Assembly: GCA_951640165.1 (NCBI GenBank)
Contig: OX621240.1
Coordinates: 36,150,713-36,214,712 of the forward strand
Direction of reading: 5' to 3'
Origin: Pseudoips prasinana
Taxonomy: Eukaryota; Arthropoda; Insecta; Lepidoptera; Nolidae
Length of the DNA stretch: 64,000 nt
Under the pieces are notes generated by a model that made no database searches, had not been told where the DNA came from, and saw only the letters and a program-made list of their open reading frames with translations. The translations under genes and the position numbers were made by a program. Positions 21,791-31,430 of the stretch are shown one piece after another (position 1 is the first letter of the stretch; every line of letters starts with the position of its first letter).

Positions 21791-22639
21791 ATCCATCTTT
21801 AAATTAAAGGAACTATCTTCCAGCTTCTAAATTATATTTTACTTCGCCACATAAACTATAAAAAACTAGCGGCCTGGTACGTGCTTCGCTACGTATAAGG
21901 CATAGTAATAAAAAAATGATTATTAAGTTCACATATTCAATTAAAAAAATAATTTAACTTGCTAAAAGATGTTGATTTTACACTTTTTCAAGCCTTCTTT
22001 TAAATTTTCTCTACGTACAAACCTTCTTTGGACTTCCACGAATAATTCAAGACCAAAATTAACCAAATCGGTAAAGTCGTTGTTGAGTTATAACATTACA
22101 ACGAAAAGTGGCATTGATTTTTACATAGTTATTTAATTTTTTAATATAAAATAATTATCATAGAATCAGCCCTGCATGTTGAAAATATTTTTCAGAGTAT
22201 AATATAAAATAGTCCTACTGCAGAAATAACAACACAACGCGATATCAGAAACCATTACTTCTTTATATTTTCTGTGATCCTGGTACAGTTGGTCGTAAAG
22301 TTCGCAATTGTTGGCAGGGATCGAAGGCGAGGTATGATTATAGCTGTAAATTTATGCTGGTTATAAATGTTATACAGTCGGTTCTCAGTTCATTGTTTTC
22401 TTTCTTGGTCGAATACAACAAGACAAAGACACATTGTATACAGTTCAGTTTACATGGACGGAAACATTTTTTAGAAAAATAGCCTTATCGTCATATATTT
22501 AAGGTCCCCCACGTCCCTATAGGTTACAAGCTATGAGAAATTATAAGAAATCTATAAAATATATTTGGAACTAACAATTAAAAATAAATATTAAATCCCA
22601 CCAAACTGCTTAACAGTTTATCGGCGGAAATGGCGATTA

Positions 22640-22975
22640 ATGCACCTACAACCGTTTCTAGATTCTCTTAACAAGCTTCTTAATAATCTAAAATATCCTA
22701 ATATTATAATAATAGGAGACATGAATATGGACATAACGCCTAATCATAAAGATGCCGATTCAATGACTTACTTTAATCTGCTTGCCTCGCACAGCGTTTT
22801 ATCTGCACATCGGTTACCCACTCATAGTAAAACCTGCTTGGACCATGTCATGCTAAAAAGCACACTTCCAGCTTACTGTTTTGTTGCAGAGACCTCGGTT
22901 ACTGACCATGACGGCGTAATAATTATACTGAAACTCCAAGTTCCACATACTAAGGCTTTAACCATAAAACATTAG
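22640..22975 (+). pseudogene. LINE apurinic-type endonuclease, C-terminal part
   Basis: A 111-residue frame contains IIIIGDMNMDIT (GDxN motif), then THSKTCLDHVM (DHV motif) and SVTDHDGVII (the catalytic SDH-like motif, here TDH). This order matches the last half of the APE-type endonuclease that nicks target DNA in Jockey, CR1 and RTE LINEs. The N-terminal part with the catalytic E is missing and no reverse transcriptase follows; an 'aataaagctattattatt' run ends the piece at about 23,035. It is therefore a truncated relic, of a clade not resolvable from this segment. Confidence 0.65.
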
Positions 22976-23084
22976 TAAAATAAGACATTTTTCATGTATT
23001 TTCTGTGTGGGAGAAGAAATAAAGCTATTATTATTAAAAAATATGCCTAATTTTCAATTAATACACGTACAACAATGACACCTC

Positions 23085-23745
23085 TTGGTCCAGTGGTTAC
23101 TGAACCTGACTGCTACGCCAGAGGTCGTGGGTTCGATTCCCACCCGGGAGAAGTCTTTGTGTGATGAACACGATAATTTGTTCTGTGACTGAGTGTAATT
23201 TATCTATAACCAGCCGTGCCCAGCGGTTTTACCCGCGTTAAACGTTATAAATTATAGCCTATGTGTTAATCCAGGGTGTCAGCTTACTCCATAGCAGATT
23301 TCATTAAAGTCGCTCCACCCGTTAAGGCGTGAAGAAGTGACAAACATTCACACTCACACAGTCACACACTCACAAACTTTCGCCTTTATAATATTAGTAG
23401 GATGTGTATGTATTTAGAAATATATATTAAGTACTTTTATCACTTGTCTGGTTGCCAGAGTACATACTGACACATCTCTCCGCTCAGCTTTAGTAGAGAT
23501 CGCTGTGCGGAGATGTGTAATATTTGTATAGCACGATGGAAGCGGAGATGTGAGCTGTGCGCGGACGACGCGCAGTGGTGACGAGACATGTGAGTAGCTT
23601 CGGTGAAGTCCCCCAAGCTGAAAAATATCTTTTCTCGCACAGCACACCGCACTCATCTCTGGTTTGGTTGAGCCCCAGCCTCTAAGGCTTTGCCTAGTTT
23701 GGGATCAGATGGCAGTGCGTTAGTTGTCCCAAGATATTTTATTTT
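23085..23745 (+). repeat. SINE family T2 carrying nested insertions
   Basis: Head: 'ggtccagtggttactgaacc' and 'gtgggttcgattcccacccg' (tRNA-like A and B boxes). The body breaks at 23,208 for a short family P element (to 23,402), resumes with 'gtatttagaaatata', and breaks again at about 23,462 for a GC-rich unrecognised piece. The tail 'agtttgggatcagatggcag' ends at 23,745. Confidence 0.65.
23208..23402 (+). repeat. Family P retroposon (short variant) inside a T2 SINE
   Basis: 'cgtgcccagcggttttaccc' to 'tttataatattagtagga', closely related to 945-1,112. Confidence 0.75.
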
Positions 23746-24144
23746 ATTTACCTACGACATTGGTCATGTGTATAAGTAAAGTCCACTTTTTCTTCAAAGT
23801 TATTTAGCAGGAATTTAGGTAGTTTATCACCTAGTGACCTTATACGACACCCACGGGATAGTAAGGGGTGGCCATGTTATTTTTTGTGGGCCGGGAACTA
23901 CAGAGCTAATTTATTAAGGCCCTTAAATATAGATCTCGTTTCTTTATGTCGGTGAAGGCGCGAACGACGCATTAGTATAGGCCTTATATTTTTGATGTGT
24001 ATGTGTGTACAGTCTAATTGACAACCTCCTACTTCCTTTCAAGTTGATTACAATAATGTAAATTTGTGTTATATTTAAACCAATTTACATATATGTTAAC
24101 CAAACCAATTTATAATTATAAATATTAGTTCACACAGCTACACG

Positions 24145-24495
24145 CCGCGCGGCTACATGTATAGCTTGATCTATACATTTCCAGTATAAAACGATCTCAC
24201 GTTGTATAGGTTTTCCAAACAATATGTATTTTTTTTAAAAGCAACAACCGCATTAGGGAAATAATCCCTGTGCCGCGGGGTACTTTACAAACATATAATA
24301 GACGGACACAAATTACATCCAGACTCAGAACAACTATTTATGGGTGACACAAATAGTTGTCCAGCGCGGGACTCGAACCCGCGACACGAAACTGCGAGGC
24401 GACTATCTTAGCCGCTGCGCAACACGTGCAGTCACCAATAAAATGTCAGCTTATATTAGAAATGTATACTTTGATATGTAGCCACGCGTACCTAG
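24145..24495. repeat. MITE M4 interrupted by a T3 SINE
   Basis: The left half, 'gatctatacatttccagtat', and the right half, 'cagcttatattagaaatgta', are separated by the SINE at 24,237-24,437. The intact reference is 45,648-45,762. Confidence 0.65.
24237..24437 (-). repeat. tRNA-derived SINE family T3 (best copy)
   Basis: The complement begins 'tgactgcacgtgttgcgcag' with A-box 'cgcagcggctaag' and B-box 'gcgggttcgagtcccgcgct', runs through 'gtacccc' and ends in an A-rich tail. 24,496-25,570 shows no gene; a second, decayed pair 'tttacttaacaaat' near 24,540 and 25,750 is a local duplication. Confidence 0.75.
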
Positions 24496-25573
24496 GCTGT
24501 GACACACATGAATGAACCAACCTATGAAACCATGAACCTCATTTACTTAACAAATAATACATTCTGTATTTGTTAAGTAATGTATTTTAATTATTGCAAT
24601 TTGTTCTGTATGTCTTCTTAACTTGCTTTGTTCCTTATCCAAATTTATAGTGCACCTACTATAGTTTTACCTGCATCACCCAAAGGTTCACTCCGGACTC
24701 AGGTGGGCCGAAGCAAAGAAAACAAGTCTAGGTGGGGACTGTCGAGCAATCCCAAAATGGACTGTATTTGCGGACATTGGTCCAATCCATGGCCCATCTA
24801 ACAGCTTGCCCAGCCTGCCCTGCCACATGTTCATGGCAAGATCTTAAAAATTCCACCAGCAGGGCAATCAGTGTGGCCACGTTCTAGGCCACAAAAATTT
24901 AACAAATTTGCCATAGAAACGCTAAGAAGAAGATCACCCAAAGGTCGACTGGTAGAAAATACCTACGGCATTAAGTCCGCCTCTGTACTTATATGTGTTT
25001 GAAGTTTTAAAATAAAAAAAATAAAAATAAATCTAGAAGGTACAAGATAGGGTAAAATGCACAGTTTCCAACTACTCCAGACTACTACTAAACTCCAAAT
25101 AGAGAAGGCTCAAGAATTACTGAAATCGGTTCACAAACAACAATGAAATCGCAAAATAAATAATTAAAAAATACTTTATCTCTGTAGGTACAAGATAATT
25201 TAATAAATACTCGTAGTACTAATAATAAAGCTGTAATGTAATGTAGGTAACATTACAACTGGTTTGGATCCTTAACCAGTAACGCAGCAAAGCGGAGTCC
25301 ATCAATTTAAGAAAACGCTCAGGAGACTATTAGTGGTGGTGCGCAATCGGCCTGCCTTGCATTGATGCAATTCTCTTTCTTATTATGGCGTAGAAATTAT
25401 TAGTGTACGCCTCCGCAAATATACCGGACGCACTACAGTATACTGTCTGTCATAATATTTGTATGTAGGTATTACTAAATAATGTAGATGGAATGAGAAG
25501 TAGGAGCATAGTGAATCAAAGTCAGTCATTATTCAACTCTCTGGTTTTACTTACGTCCCGCAACATGGTTAAC

Positions 25574-25638
25574 ATGGCGCACCCGGTAGGATACGAACCT
25601 ACGCTCCCAAAGGGAATCTGATTTCGAATCAGATTCAT
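25574..25638 (-). tRNA. Fragment of a tRNA-Ser(CGA) gene, 5' half missing
   Basis: The minus strand reads an anticodon arm 'aatctgattcgaaatcagat' with CGA in the loop, a short variable arm 'ccctttggg', and a T arm 'gtaggttcgtatcctac', then 'cgggtgcgcc'. The D arm and 5' acceptor strand are absent, so this is a pseudogene or the remains of a tRNA-headed SINE. Confidence 0.5.
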
Positions 25639-26077
25639 CTAAATATTATGACACTCTCGAAATTATAATCTGTTCTTTCGTTTCATGTTGGTTAAAATAA
25701 TGTAAATTTGTGTTATATTCAACCCATTTACAAAACAAAAGCCTTGTAGCTCATTTACTTAACAAATACCTTCCGTATTAGTTAAGTAAAGAACTGCAAT
25801 CTAGAAACTACAAGATAGGGTAAAATGCACAGTTGCCGACTTAATTCCAAATGGAGAAGTCGGAATTAGCGTTAGGCGATTGGTCGAAAGTTTTAATTAG
25901 TACAAGATCCAGTAACAGCGCAGTTGGATCTTTGCTGCTTCGCCGACCTCGAGTTGATTTCGTAAGACTTGCCTTATAGAGACTCCTTTGAATTGGAAGA
26001 AATTGATTTAAAGAAATATTATTGGTAGCGGATTTGTTTGAATTGAGTTGATTAATCAACTCAATTCAAACAGTTTT

Positions 26078-26225
26078 GACTGCACGTGTGGCGCAGCGGC
26101 TAAGTTCGGCGCCTGACAACTATTTTTGTGACCCATAAATGTTGTTCTGTGTCTGGATGTAATTTGTGTCCGTCTATTATAAAGTACCCCGCGACACAGG
26201 GATTAGATTCCCTAGTGCGGTGGTT
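26078..26225 (+). repeat. SINE family T3, plus strand
   Basis: 'tgactgcacgtgtggcgcag', 'cggctaag', 'ttctgtgtctggatgtaatt', 'gtaccccgcgacacaggga'. The B-box is lost. 26,226-26,734 contains short scrambled T1 pieces ('cctgacctctttccggtggc' at 26,620) and nothing else I can name. Confidence 0.7.
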
Positions 26226-26734
26226 ATCTTTTCAAATAAAGAATTTTTAAATTAAGGGATTAATAATATACTCCATGGTGGCAGTCTTAATGGATTTTGG
26301 ACATATTATAGTGCACAAGTGTGGACAGGTGCGCGAACCCGATGACGGCTAGAAAGAGGTTATAACCTAACCTCTATCACGTTTGAGAACGTAAAATCGA
26401 CGGTCCTGTAGGACGGTCGAAAGTTGTGTAGGACAGTCAGTTTAATGAGCTCTTCAAGGCCAACACCTTGTAACACCACCAATTTGAGAATTTATTTTAA
26501 AATAAAAAATCCGAATACCACCATTTTGCCTGACTCAGCTGTTTATTTTTTAAACACCAGTAGTTGGGAGACAGTGTTAATGATTAGTATTAACAATCTG
26601 AGTGTAATATTAAAATTACCTGACCTCTTTCCGGTGGCGTCCCATTGGATCATGATACATCCTCCGAAAGGGAGTTAGCAAGGCAATCATAAATTTTATA
26701 TACGTGTGTATCGTTCGTAGCTATCATCATCATA

Positions 26735-28263
26735 TCAGCCGAAAGACGTCCACAGCTGGACAAAGGCCTCCCTCAAAGATCTCCACAATTGCCGGTCTTG
26801 CGCTATCCGCATCCAGCGTTTTCCAGCGACCCGCACAAGATCATCGGTCCATCTTGTAGGGGGCCTGCCCACGCTGCGTCTTCCGGTTCGTGGTCGCCAC
26901 TCGAGAACCTTTCTGCCCCAGCGGCCGTCGGCTCTACGAGCTATGTGCCCTGCCCACTGCCACTTCAGCTTGGCAATTCTTAGGGCTATGTCGGTGACTT
27001 TGGTTCGCCTGCGGATCTCATCATTTCTGATTCGATCTCGCAGGGAAACTCCAAGCATAGCCCTTTCCATTGCTCTTTGGGTGAACTTGAGCCGCCTGAT
27101 AAGGCCCATAGTTAGCGACCACGTCTCTGTTCCGTAAGTCATCACTGGCAACACACACTGGTCGAAGACTTTCGACTTGAGACACTGCGGTATTTGGGAC
27201 GAGAAGATATTACGTAGCTTCCCGAACGCTGCCCAGCCGAGTTGGATTCTACGATTGACCTCCTTCTCGAAGTTGGACCTACCTAGTTGGATGGTCTGTC
27301 CTAGGTAAATATAGTTCTCTACAACTTCGAGTGCAGAGTCTCCAACCTTAACTAGAGTGGGTGCAACATGGATGTTTGACATAATTTTCGTCTTAGCCAT
27401 GTTCATTTTCAGACCCACTTGTTGAGAGACTCTGCTGAGGCCATCGAGCATTGTACCGAGGTCGTCAAGGGTCTCAGCCATGACTACTATATCGTCGGCA
27501 AATCGAAGGTGGGTGATGTACTCGCCATTGACATTGATGCCAAAGCCTTTCCAGTCCAGAAGCTTGAAGACATCTTCCAATGCAGCGGTGAACAGTTTCG
27601 GAGATATAACATCTCCCTGTCTCACACCTCGCTGCAAGTGGATAGGTTTCGAGTTCTGGTCCTGGAGTCGCACTGACATAGTGGCGTTTTCGTACAAACA
27701 CTTTAACACCTCGATATACCGGTAGTCGATTTGGCACCTTTGGAGAGACCTCAGTACGGCCCAAGTTTCGATCGAATCGAAGGCTTTCTCATAGTCCACA
27801 AACGCTAAGCATAATGGCTGGTTATACTCTTCGGTCTTCTGTATAACCTGCCGCAGCGTATGTATGTGGTCTATGGTACTAAAGCCTTTACGGAAACCGG
27901 CTTGTTCGGGAGGCTGGAAGTCGTCAAACCTGCGTGCGAGACGATTCGTAATGACCCTCGAAAACAACTTGTAAACATGGCTCAGCAGTGTGACGGGTCT
28001 GTAATTCTTCAAGAGGGTTTTATCGCCCTTTTTGAAGAAGAGCACCACCACACCCCTGTGCCATGCTTTTGGCGTTTGACCTTCTAGTATGACGGAGTTA
28101 AATAACTTCTGAAGGGCCCGTAGGATTGGTGTACCACCCGCCTTCAGAAGCTCTGCCGTAATTCCATCATCACCAGGCGCCTTGTTGTTCTTAAGCTGTT
28201 CGAGAGCCATTCTAATCTCGCACAGGCTGACGTCCGGGATGTCGTCGGTGAAGTGTTGGGTTA
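26735..28263 (-). pseudogene. RTE-like non-LTR retrotransposon, reverse transcriptase, 5'-truncated
   Basis: An open frame of 491 residues runs from ATG 28,210 to a stop at 26,735; homology extends upstream in frame to about 28,263, where a stop and unrelated sequence begin. Visible RT motifs: KNNKAPGDDGI (8-18), NYRPVTLLS (69-77), AGFRKGFSTIDHI (104-116), AFVDYEKAFDS (136-146), GVRQGDVISP (195-204) and catalytic FADD (237-240). A C-terminal tract with RRTKVTDIALRI and WAGHIARR follows. The short 3' end with a (gat)n tail suits the RTE clade. The endonuclease half is missing, so this copy cannot move by itself, although the RT frame is unbroken, implying fairly recent insertion. It makes no host product that I can infer. 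Confidence 0.85.
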
Positions 28264-28805
28264 GTCGTGCTTATTACTATACTAACAAGAATTCACAAAG
28301 CCGTATTGAGTAAGTAATAACAAAGAAAAGCGATTTGATACATTTGATACAAAGTAATACATAATTGGTAAATTTGATAAAAAATAAAGACAATGTAGGT
28401 ATAACGAGAACAAAATATTAGCAATGCCACAACCTAACACTATTGACGCAGGCCCCTATTATGTGTCACAGCATAAATGCTAAGGCATAGCAATTTCGTA
28501 TAGCAACTATAGGTTATAAGAGATAAAATGAAAGTTATATTTTAAGATTAGATATTTATATGTGTAACGTTTCTTTTAATAAGAAAAGGAATGTTTATTG
28601 TGTATTTATGTTATATATTTGTATATTTATATGTATGGATTGTTCTTATTATTATTTTTATAGACACACACATGTAATAAGAGTACATTACATTTATTTA
28701 GAAAACTCAATTATTAGTTAGGCAGATAGTATATATATACACACATGCGCGAACATTTCAAACAATATATACGTAGGTATTAATGCTTTTTTATTACTGT
28801 ATAAG
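28264..28805. other. AT-rich spacer, no gene seen
   Basis: Low-complexity AT-rich sequence lies between two LINE fragments. It may be the 3' UTR of the LINE below, but no motif supports more. Confidence 0.3.
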
Positions 28806-28899
28806 CTAATTTGCATTTCTTAAAACATAGTGTTTTAGTTTCTTTTTGAATAGGGTCATAGACTGAATCCCTTTGATATCTTTGGGTAACTTATTATAT
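28806..28899 (-). pseudogene. LINE ORF2 C-terminus
   Basis: The minus strand gives YNKLPKDIKGIQSMTLFKKK and LKHYVLRNAN before a stop, the classic end of Jockey/CR1-type reverse transcriptases. Confidence 0.6.
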
Positions 28900-28909
28900 A
28901 ATGATATAA

Positions 28910-29005
28910 ATAAATAAAAAAGGTTTTTATTCACGGAGAAAAAGTTCTTTAAACAAGCGTTTGTAGTAATATAATTAAGTATACTTAATTATTTCTTGTT
29001 ACATA
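28910..29005 (+). repeat. Repeat family A, left part (split by the LTR element)
   Basis: 'aaaaggtttttattcacgg' to 'ttatttcttgttacata'. The right part resumes at 33,510 with 'acatagatatttaggtacac' and runs to about 33,615. The 5-bp overlap 'acata' is the target duplication of the LTR element. Confidence 0.75.
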
Positions 29006-29129
29006 TGTAGTGTAGGTACTTCTATAATAAACATGTAAGGTAGGTAGGTCTTGGACGGATGGTCAGTCCGGAATAAACCGCTAAGCTGTCAACTTGTGTG
29101 TCATTGTGTTCTCCCGTAGTTACACCACA
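29006..29129 (+). repeat. 5' LTR (124 bp)
   Basis: It begins 'tgtagtgtaggtacttcta' and ends 'cgtagttacaccaca', so it has TG...CA ends. It differs from the 3' LTR by an extra 'ggta' and one base (cccgta against cccata). Confidence 0.9.
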
Positions 29130-29130
29130 G

Positions 29131-29143
29131 TGGCGACGAGGAT
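29131..29143 (+). promoter_or_regulatory. Primer binding site
   Basis: 'tggcgacgaggat' starts one base after the 5' LTR. TGGCGACGAGGA complements a tRNA 3' end of serine type ending CGTCGCCA. Confidence 0.6.
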
Positions 29144-29191
29144 TAAAACTGTTATTTCGTAACGAGGAAAAAGTATTGTGCAGCAATCGCA

Positions 29192-30595
29192 ATGTCGATC
29201 GGTCGATTACGTGAATTCGACGTGAAAACGGGACAGTGGTCGTTGTATATTGACAGGATGGACATGTATTTTAAAGTGAACACAGTGTCGGATGATTTAA
29301 AGTTGCCTACTGTCATTGCTACTATGGGGGACGAAGCATATGAACTTCTCGTGAACCTTACGAGTCCGAAAAAGCCGTCGGAATTAACATTCAGTGAAGT
29401 GGACGGCGTCATGCGTCAGCATTTACAGCCGACGCCATCTTCGTTAGCGGAGCGTTATCGCTTTAGGCAAAAGAGGCAAGCAGCGGGGGAAGGTATAGCT
29501 ACCTACGTCGCGGAGCTAAAAAAGTTAGCTAAGAATTGCAAGTTCGCGGCAAACCTAAACGAAAACTTGCGCGACCAATTTATTTGCGGACTCAAGAGCG
29601 ACGTCATCAGGCAACGTCTGTTTGCGGAGGATGACTCGGTAACTTTTGTGAAGGCCGTGACGTTAGCCACCTCATTAGAAGCGGCGGAGAGGGACGCGGC
29701 GGTTGTAGAAGGTGCTTCGGGGGAGACGTGTGCGGTACATAAGATCGCACCGGGTGTGGGTCGCGGCGGGGTCGCCGGTGGATGGATGCGAGGCCGCGGC
29801 ACGGCCCGTGCGGGCGGAGCAAGCCCGGCAAGTACAAGGGGGTGCCTAGCTAGTGCGCACCGCTCATCTAAGTCAACGAATTGCACGGCTTGCGGAGCGA
29901 CTACACACGGTTATGCAAGCTGTCGCTTCCGAGATTTTACGTGCAGTAGATGCCAGCGCACGGGACATTTGCGTCGAGTGTGTCCAGAATACGACGGCCA
30001 GCCGTCGCGAGGGAGACATATTCAGCGTCGGGGAAAGCAGGACGTGTACTTTGGGGATAGAGAAGATCTCGACGTGGACATCGAGGAGAACTTGAACCTC
30101 ATGGGACTGGATAGTTATAAAGCAGTAAGTTTACCGATTTGTATAGAGGGCAAGGTGATATATATGGAAGTAGATACAGGCACAGCTATCTCGTGTATTA
30201 ATAATGAGACTTACGAGCGGCACTTTTCGCAATTAGGCATTGAAAGTGACGATACTATTATAAAGTTTTACGACGGTACTAAAATAAAACCAGTAGAAAT
30301 TATTCGATACTTGCAACAAGAAAAAGTTTTGGAATTGTTTGTAATAAAAAATGGTACTACGTCACTGTTAGGTAGACAATGGTTATCAGAGCTAGATATA
30401 AGGGTGCCTAGGTTCTTGAAGGAACAAACAAGCAGTTTGAATTGTTTAAAACCAAATAAAAGTATTCAACATATTGTCGACAGGTATAAGCAGCTATTCG
30501 ACGGCGGGCTGGGGCGGTACACGGGCGGGAAGGCGACGTTGCGAGTGCGGGACGGGGTGACTCCCGTGTTCCACCGCGCGCGGCCGGTGCCGTAG
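29192..30595 (+). CDS. gag and protease of the LTR element
   Basis: 467 codons starting MSIGRLREFD. Residues 1-170 are the capsid-like gag region, including the family-typical YRFRQKRQAAGEGIATYVAE and RDQFICGLKSD. Two CCHC zinc knuckles follow (231-244, CTACGATTHGYASC; 251-264, CSRCQRTGHLRRVC), which bind the element RNA. The aspartic protease motif DTG (328-330, in MEVDTGTAISC) lies downstream. The frame should continue into reverse transcriptase but ends at a TAG (30,593-30,595), with a second in-frame TAG at 30,605. The second half of the gag frame is GC-rich compared with the surrounding host DNA. Confidence 0.85.
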   Translation: MSIGRLREFDVKTGQWSLYIDRMDMYFKVNTVSDDLKLPTVIATMGDEAYELLVNLTSPKKPSELTFSEVDGVMRQHLQPTPSSLAERYRFRQKRQAAGEGIATYVAELKKLAKNCKFAANLNENLRDQFICGLKSDVIRQRLFAEDDSVTFVKAVTLATSLEAAERDAAVVEGASGETCAVHKIAPGVGRGGVAGGWMRGRGTARAGGASPASTRGCLASAHRSSKSTNCTACGATTHGYASCRFRDFTCSRCQRTGHLRRVCPEYDGQPSRGRHIQRRGKQDVYFGDREDLDVDIEENLNLMGLDSYKAVSLPICIEGKVIYMEVDTGTAISCINNETYERHFSQLGIESDDTIIKFYDGTKIKPVEIIRYLQQEKVLELFVIKNGTTSLLGRQWLSELDIRVPRFLKEQTSSLNCLKPNKSIQHIVDRYKQLFDGGLGRYTGGKATLRVRDGVTPVFHRARPVP

Positions 30596-30631
30596 GCGTT
30601 GCTTTAGCGTGTCGATAGGGAACTCAACGCC

Positions 30632-31210
30632 ATGCTGCGCAGCGGTGTCGTCGAGCCCGTCGACTGCTCGGATTGGGCCTCGCCGCTTGTGCCTGTTACT
30701 AAGGCAGACGGTACGTTGCGGATTTGTGCGGATTATAAAGCGACTCTTAACCCTGTCTTGTTGATCGATAGGTATCCCTTGCCTAAGATTGAAGATATAT
30801 TGGTGGGCTTAAACGGAGCCCAATTTTTTAGTAAATTAGACTTGTCTCAAGCTTACAATCAGATTGAGCTAGATAGCTCCAAAATGTATACGGTGATAAA
30901 CACTCATCGTGGGTTACTACGCTATAATAGGTTGGTTTATGGACTCTCGTCAAGTGTAGGTATTTTTCAGCGTATAATGGCGAATTTATTAGGAAATATA
31001 CCAAATGTCCAAGTATTTTTGGATGACGTTTGTATTGCCGGGAAACCCGAAAAGGAACACTTGCAAGCGCTGGAGTTAGTATTTCAGCGTTTATCTGAAA
31101 ATGGGTTTAAGTTAAAAAAAGAAAAGTGTGTCTTTCTAGTGGATGAGATTAAGTATTTGGGCTATGTAGTTTCAAGAGAGGGTATCAAACCGGATAAGTC
31201 AAAAATTTAA
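30632..31210 (+). pseudogene. Reverse transcriptase part of pol
   Basis: It is in the same frame as gag after two stops. It contains the RT blocks RICADYKATLNP, FSKLDLSQAYNQIELD, GIFQRIMANLL and catalytic FLDD (in VFLDDVCIAG). It stops at 31,208; the same frame then continues with NYSTLLSPLHNLLRKGVDW and a further stop near 31,449, so thumb and connection sequences are still recognisable. It cannot be made in full without reading through the stops. Confidence 0.85.
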
Positions 31211-31430
31211 GCTATTACTAAAATAAAGACACCAGAAAATATTAGTGAGTTACGCTCTTTTATAGGAATGGTAAACTTCTTTTCAAAATGTATTAATAAT
31301 TATAGCACGTTGTTATCCCCATTACACAACTTGTTACGCAAGGGAGTGGACTGGGACTGGAATGATAATTGCAAGCGCGCCTTTTTACGTATTAAAAAGG
31401 CTTTGATAAGCACAAGCATATTAGCACACT

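Noticed and set aside
23085..23160. Possible functional tRNA gene with 'ggttcgattcccacccg'
   Set aside because: Head of SINE family T2, repeated at 44,545 and 63,740 with a common non-tRNA body.
27419..27764. Several open frames opposite or out of frame with the RTE reverse transcriptase
   Set aside because: They are shadows of the GC-richer reverse transcriptase frame.
29503..29886. Minus-strand frame of 127 codons over gag
   Set aside because: Shadow of the gag frame; Pro/Ala/Arg-rich with no recognisable domain.
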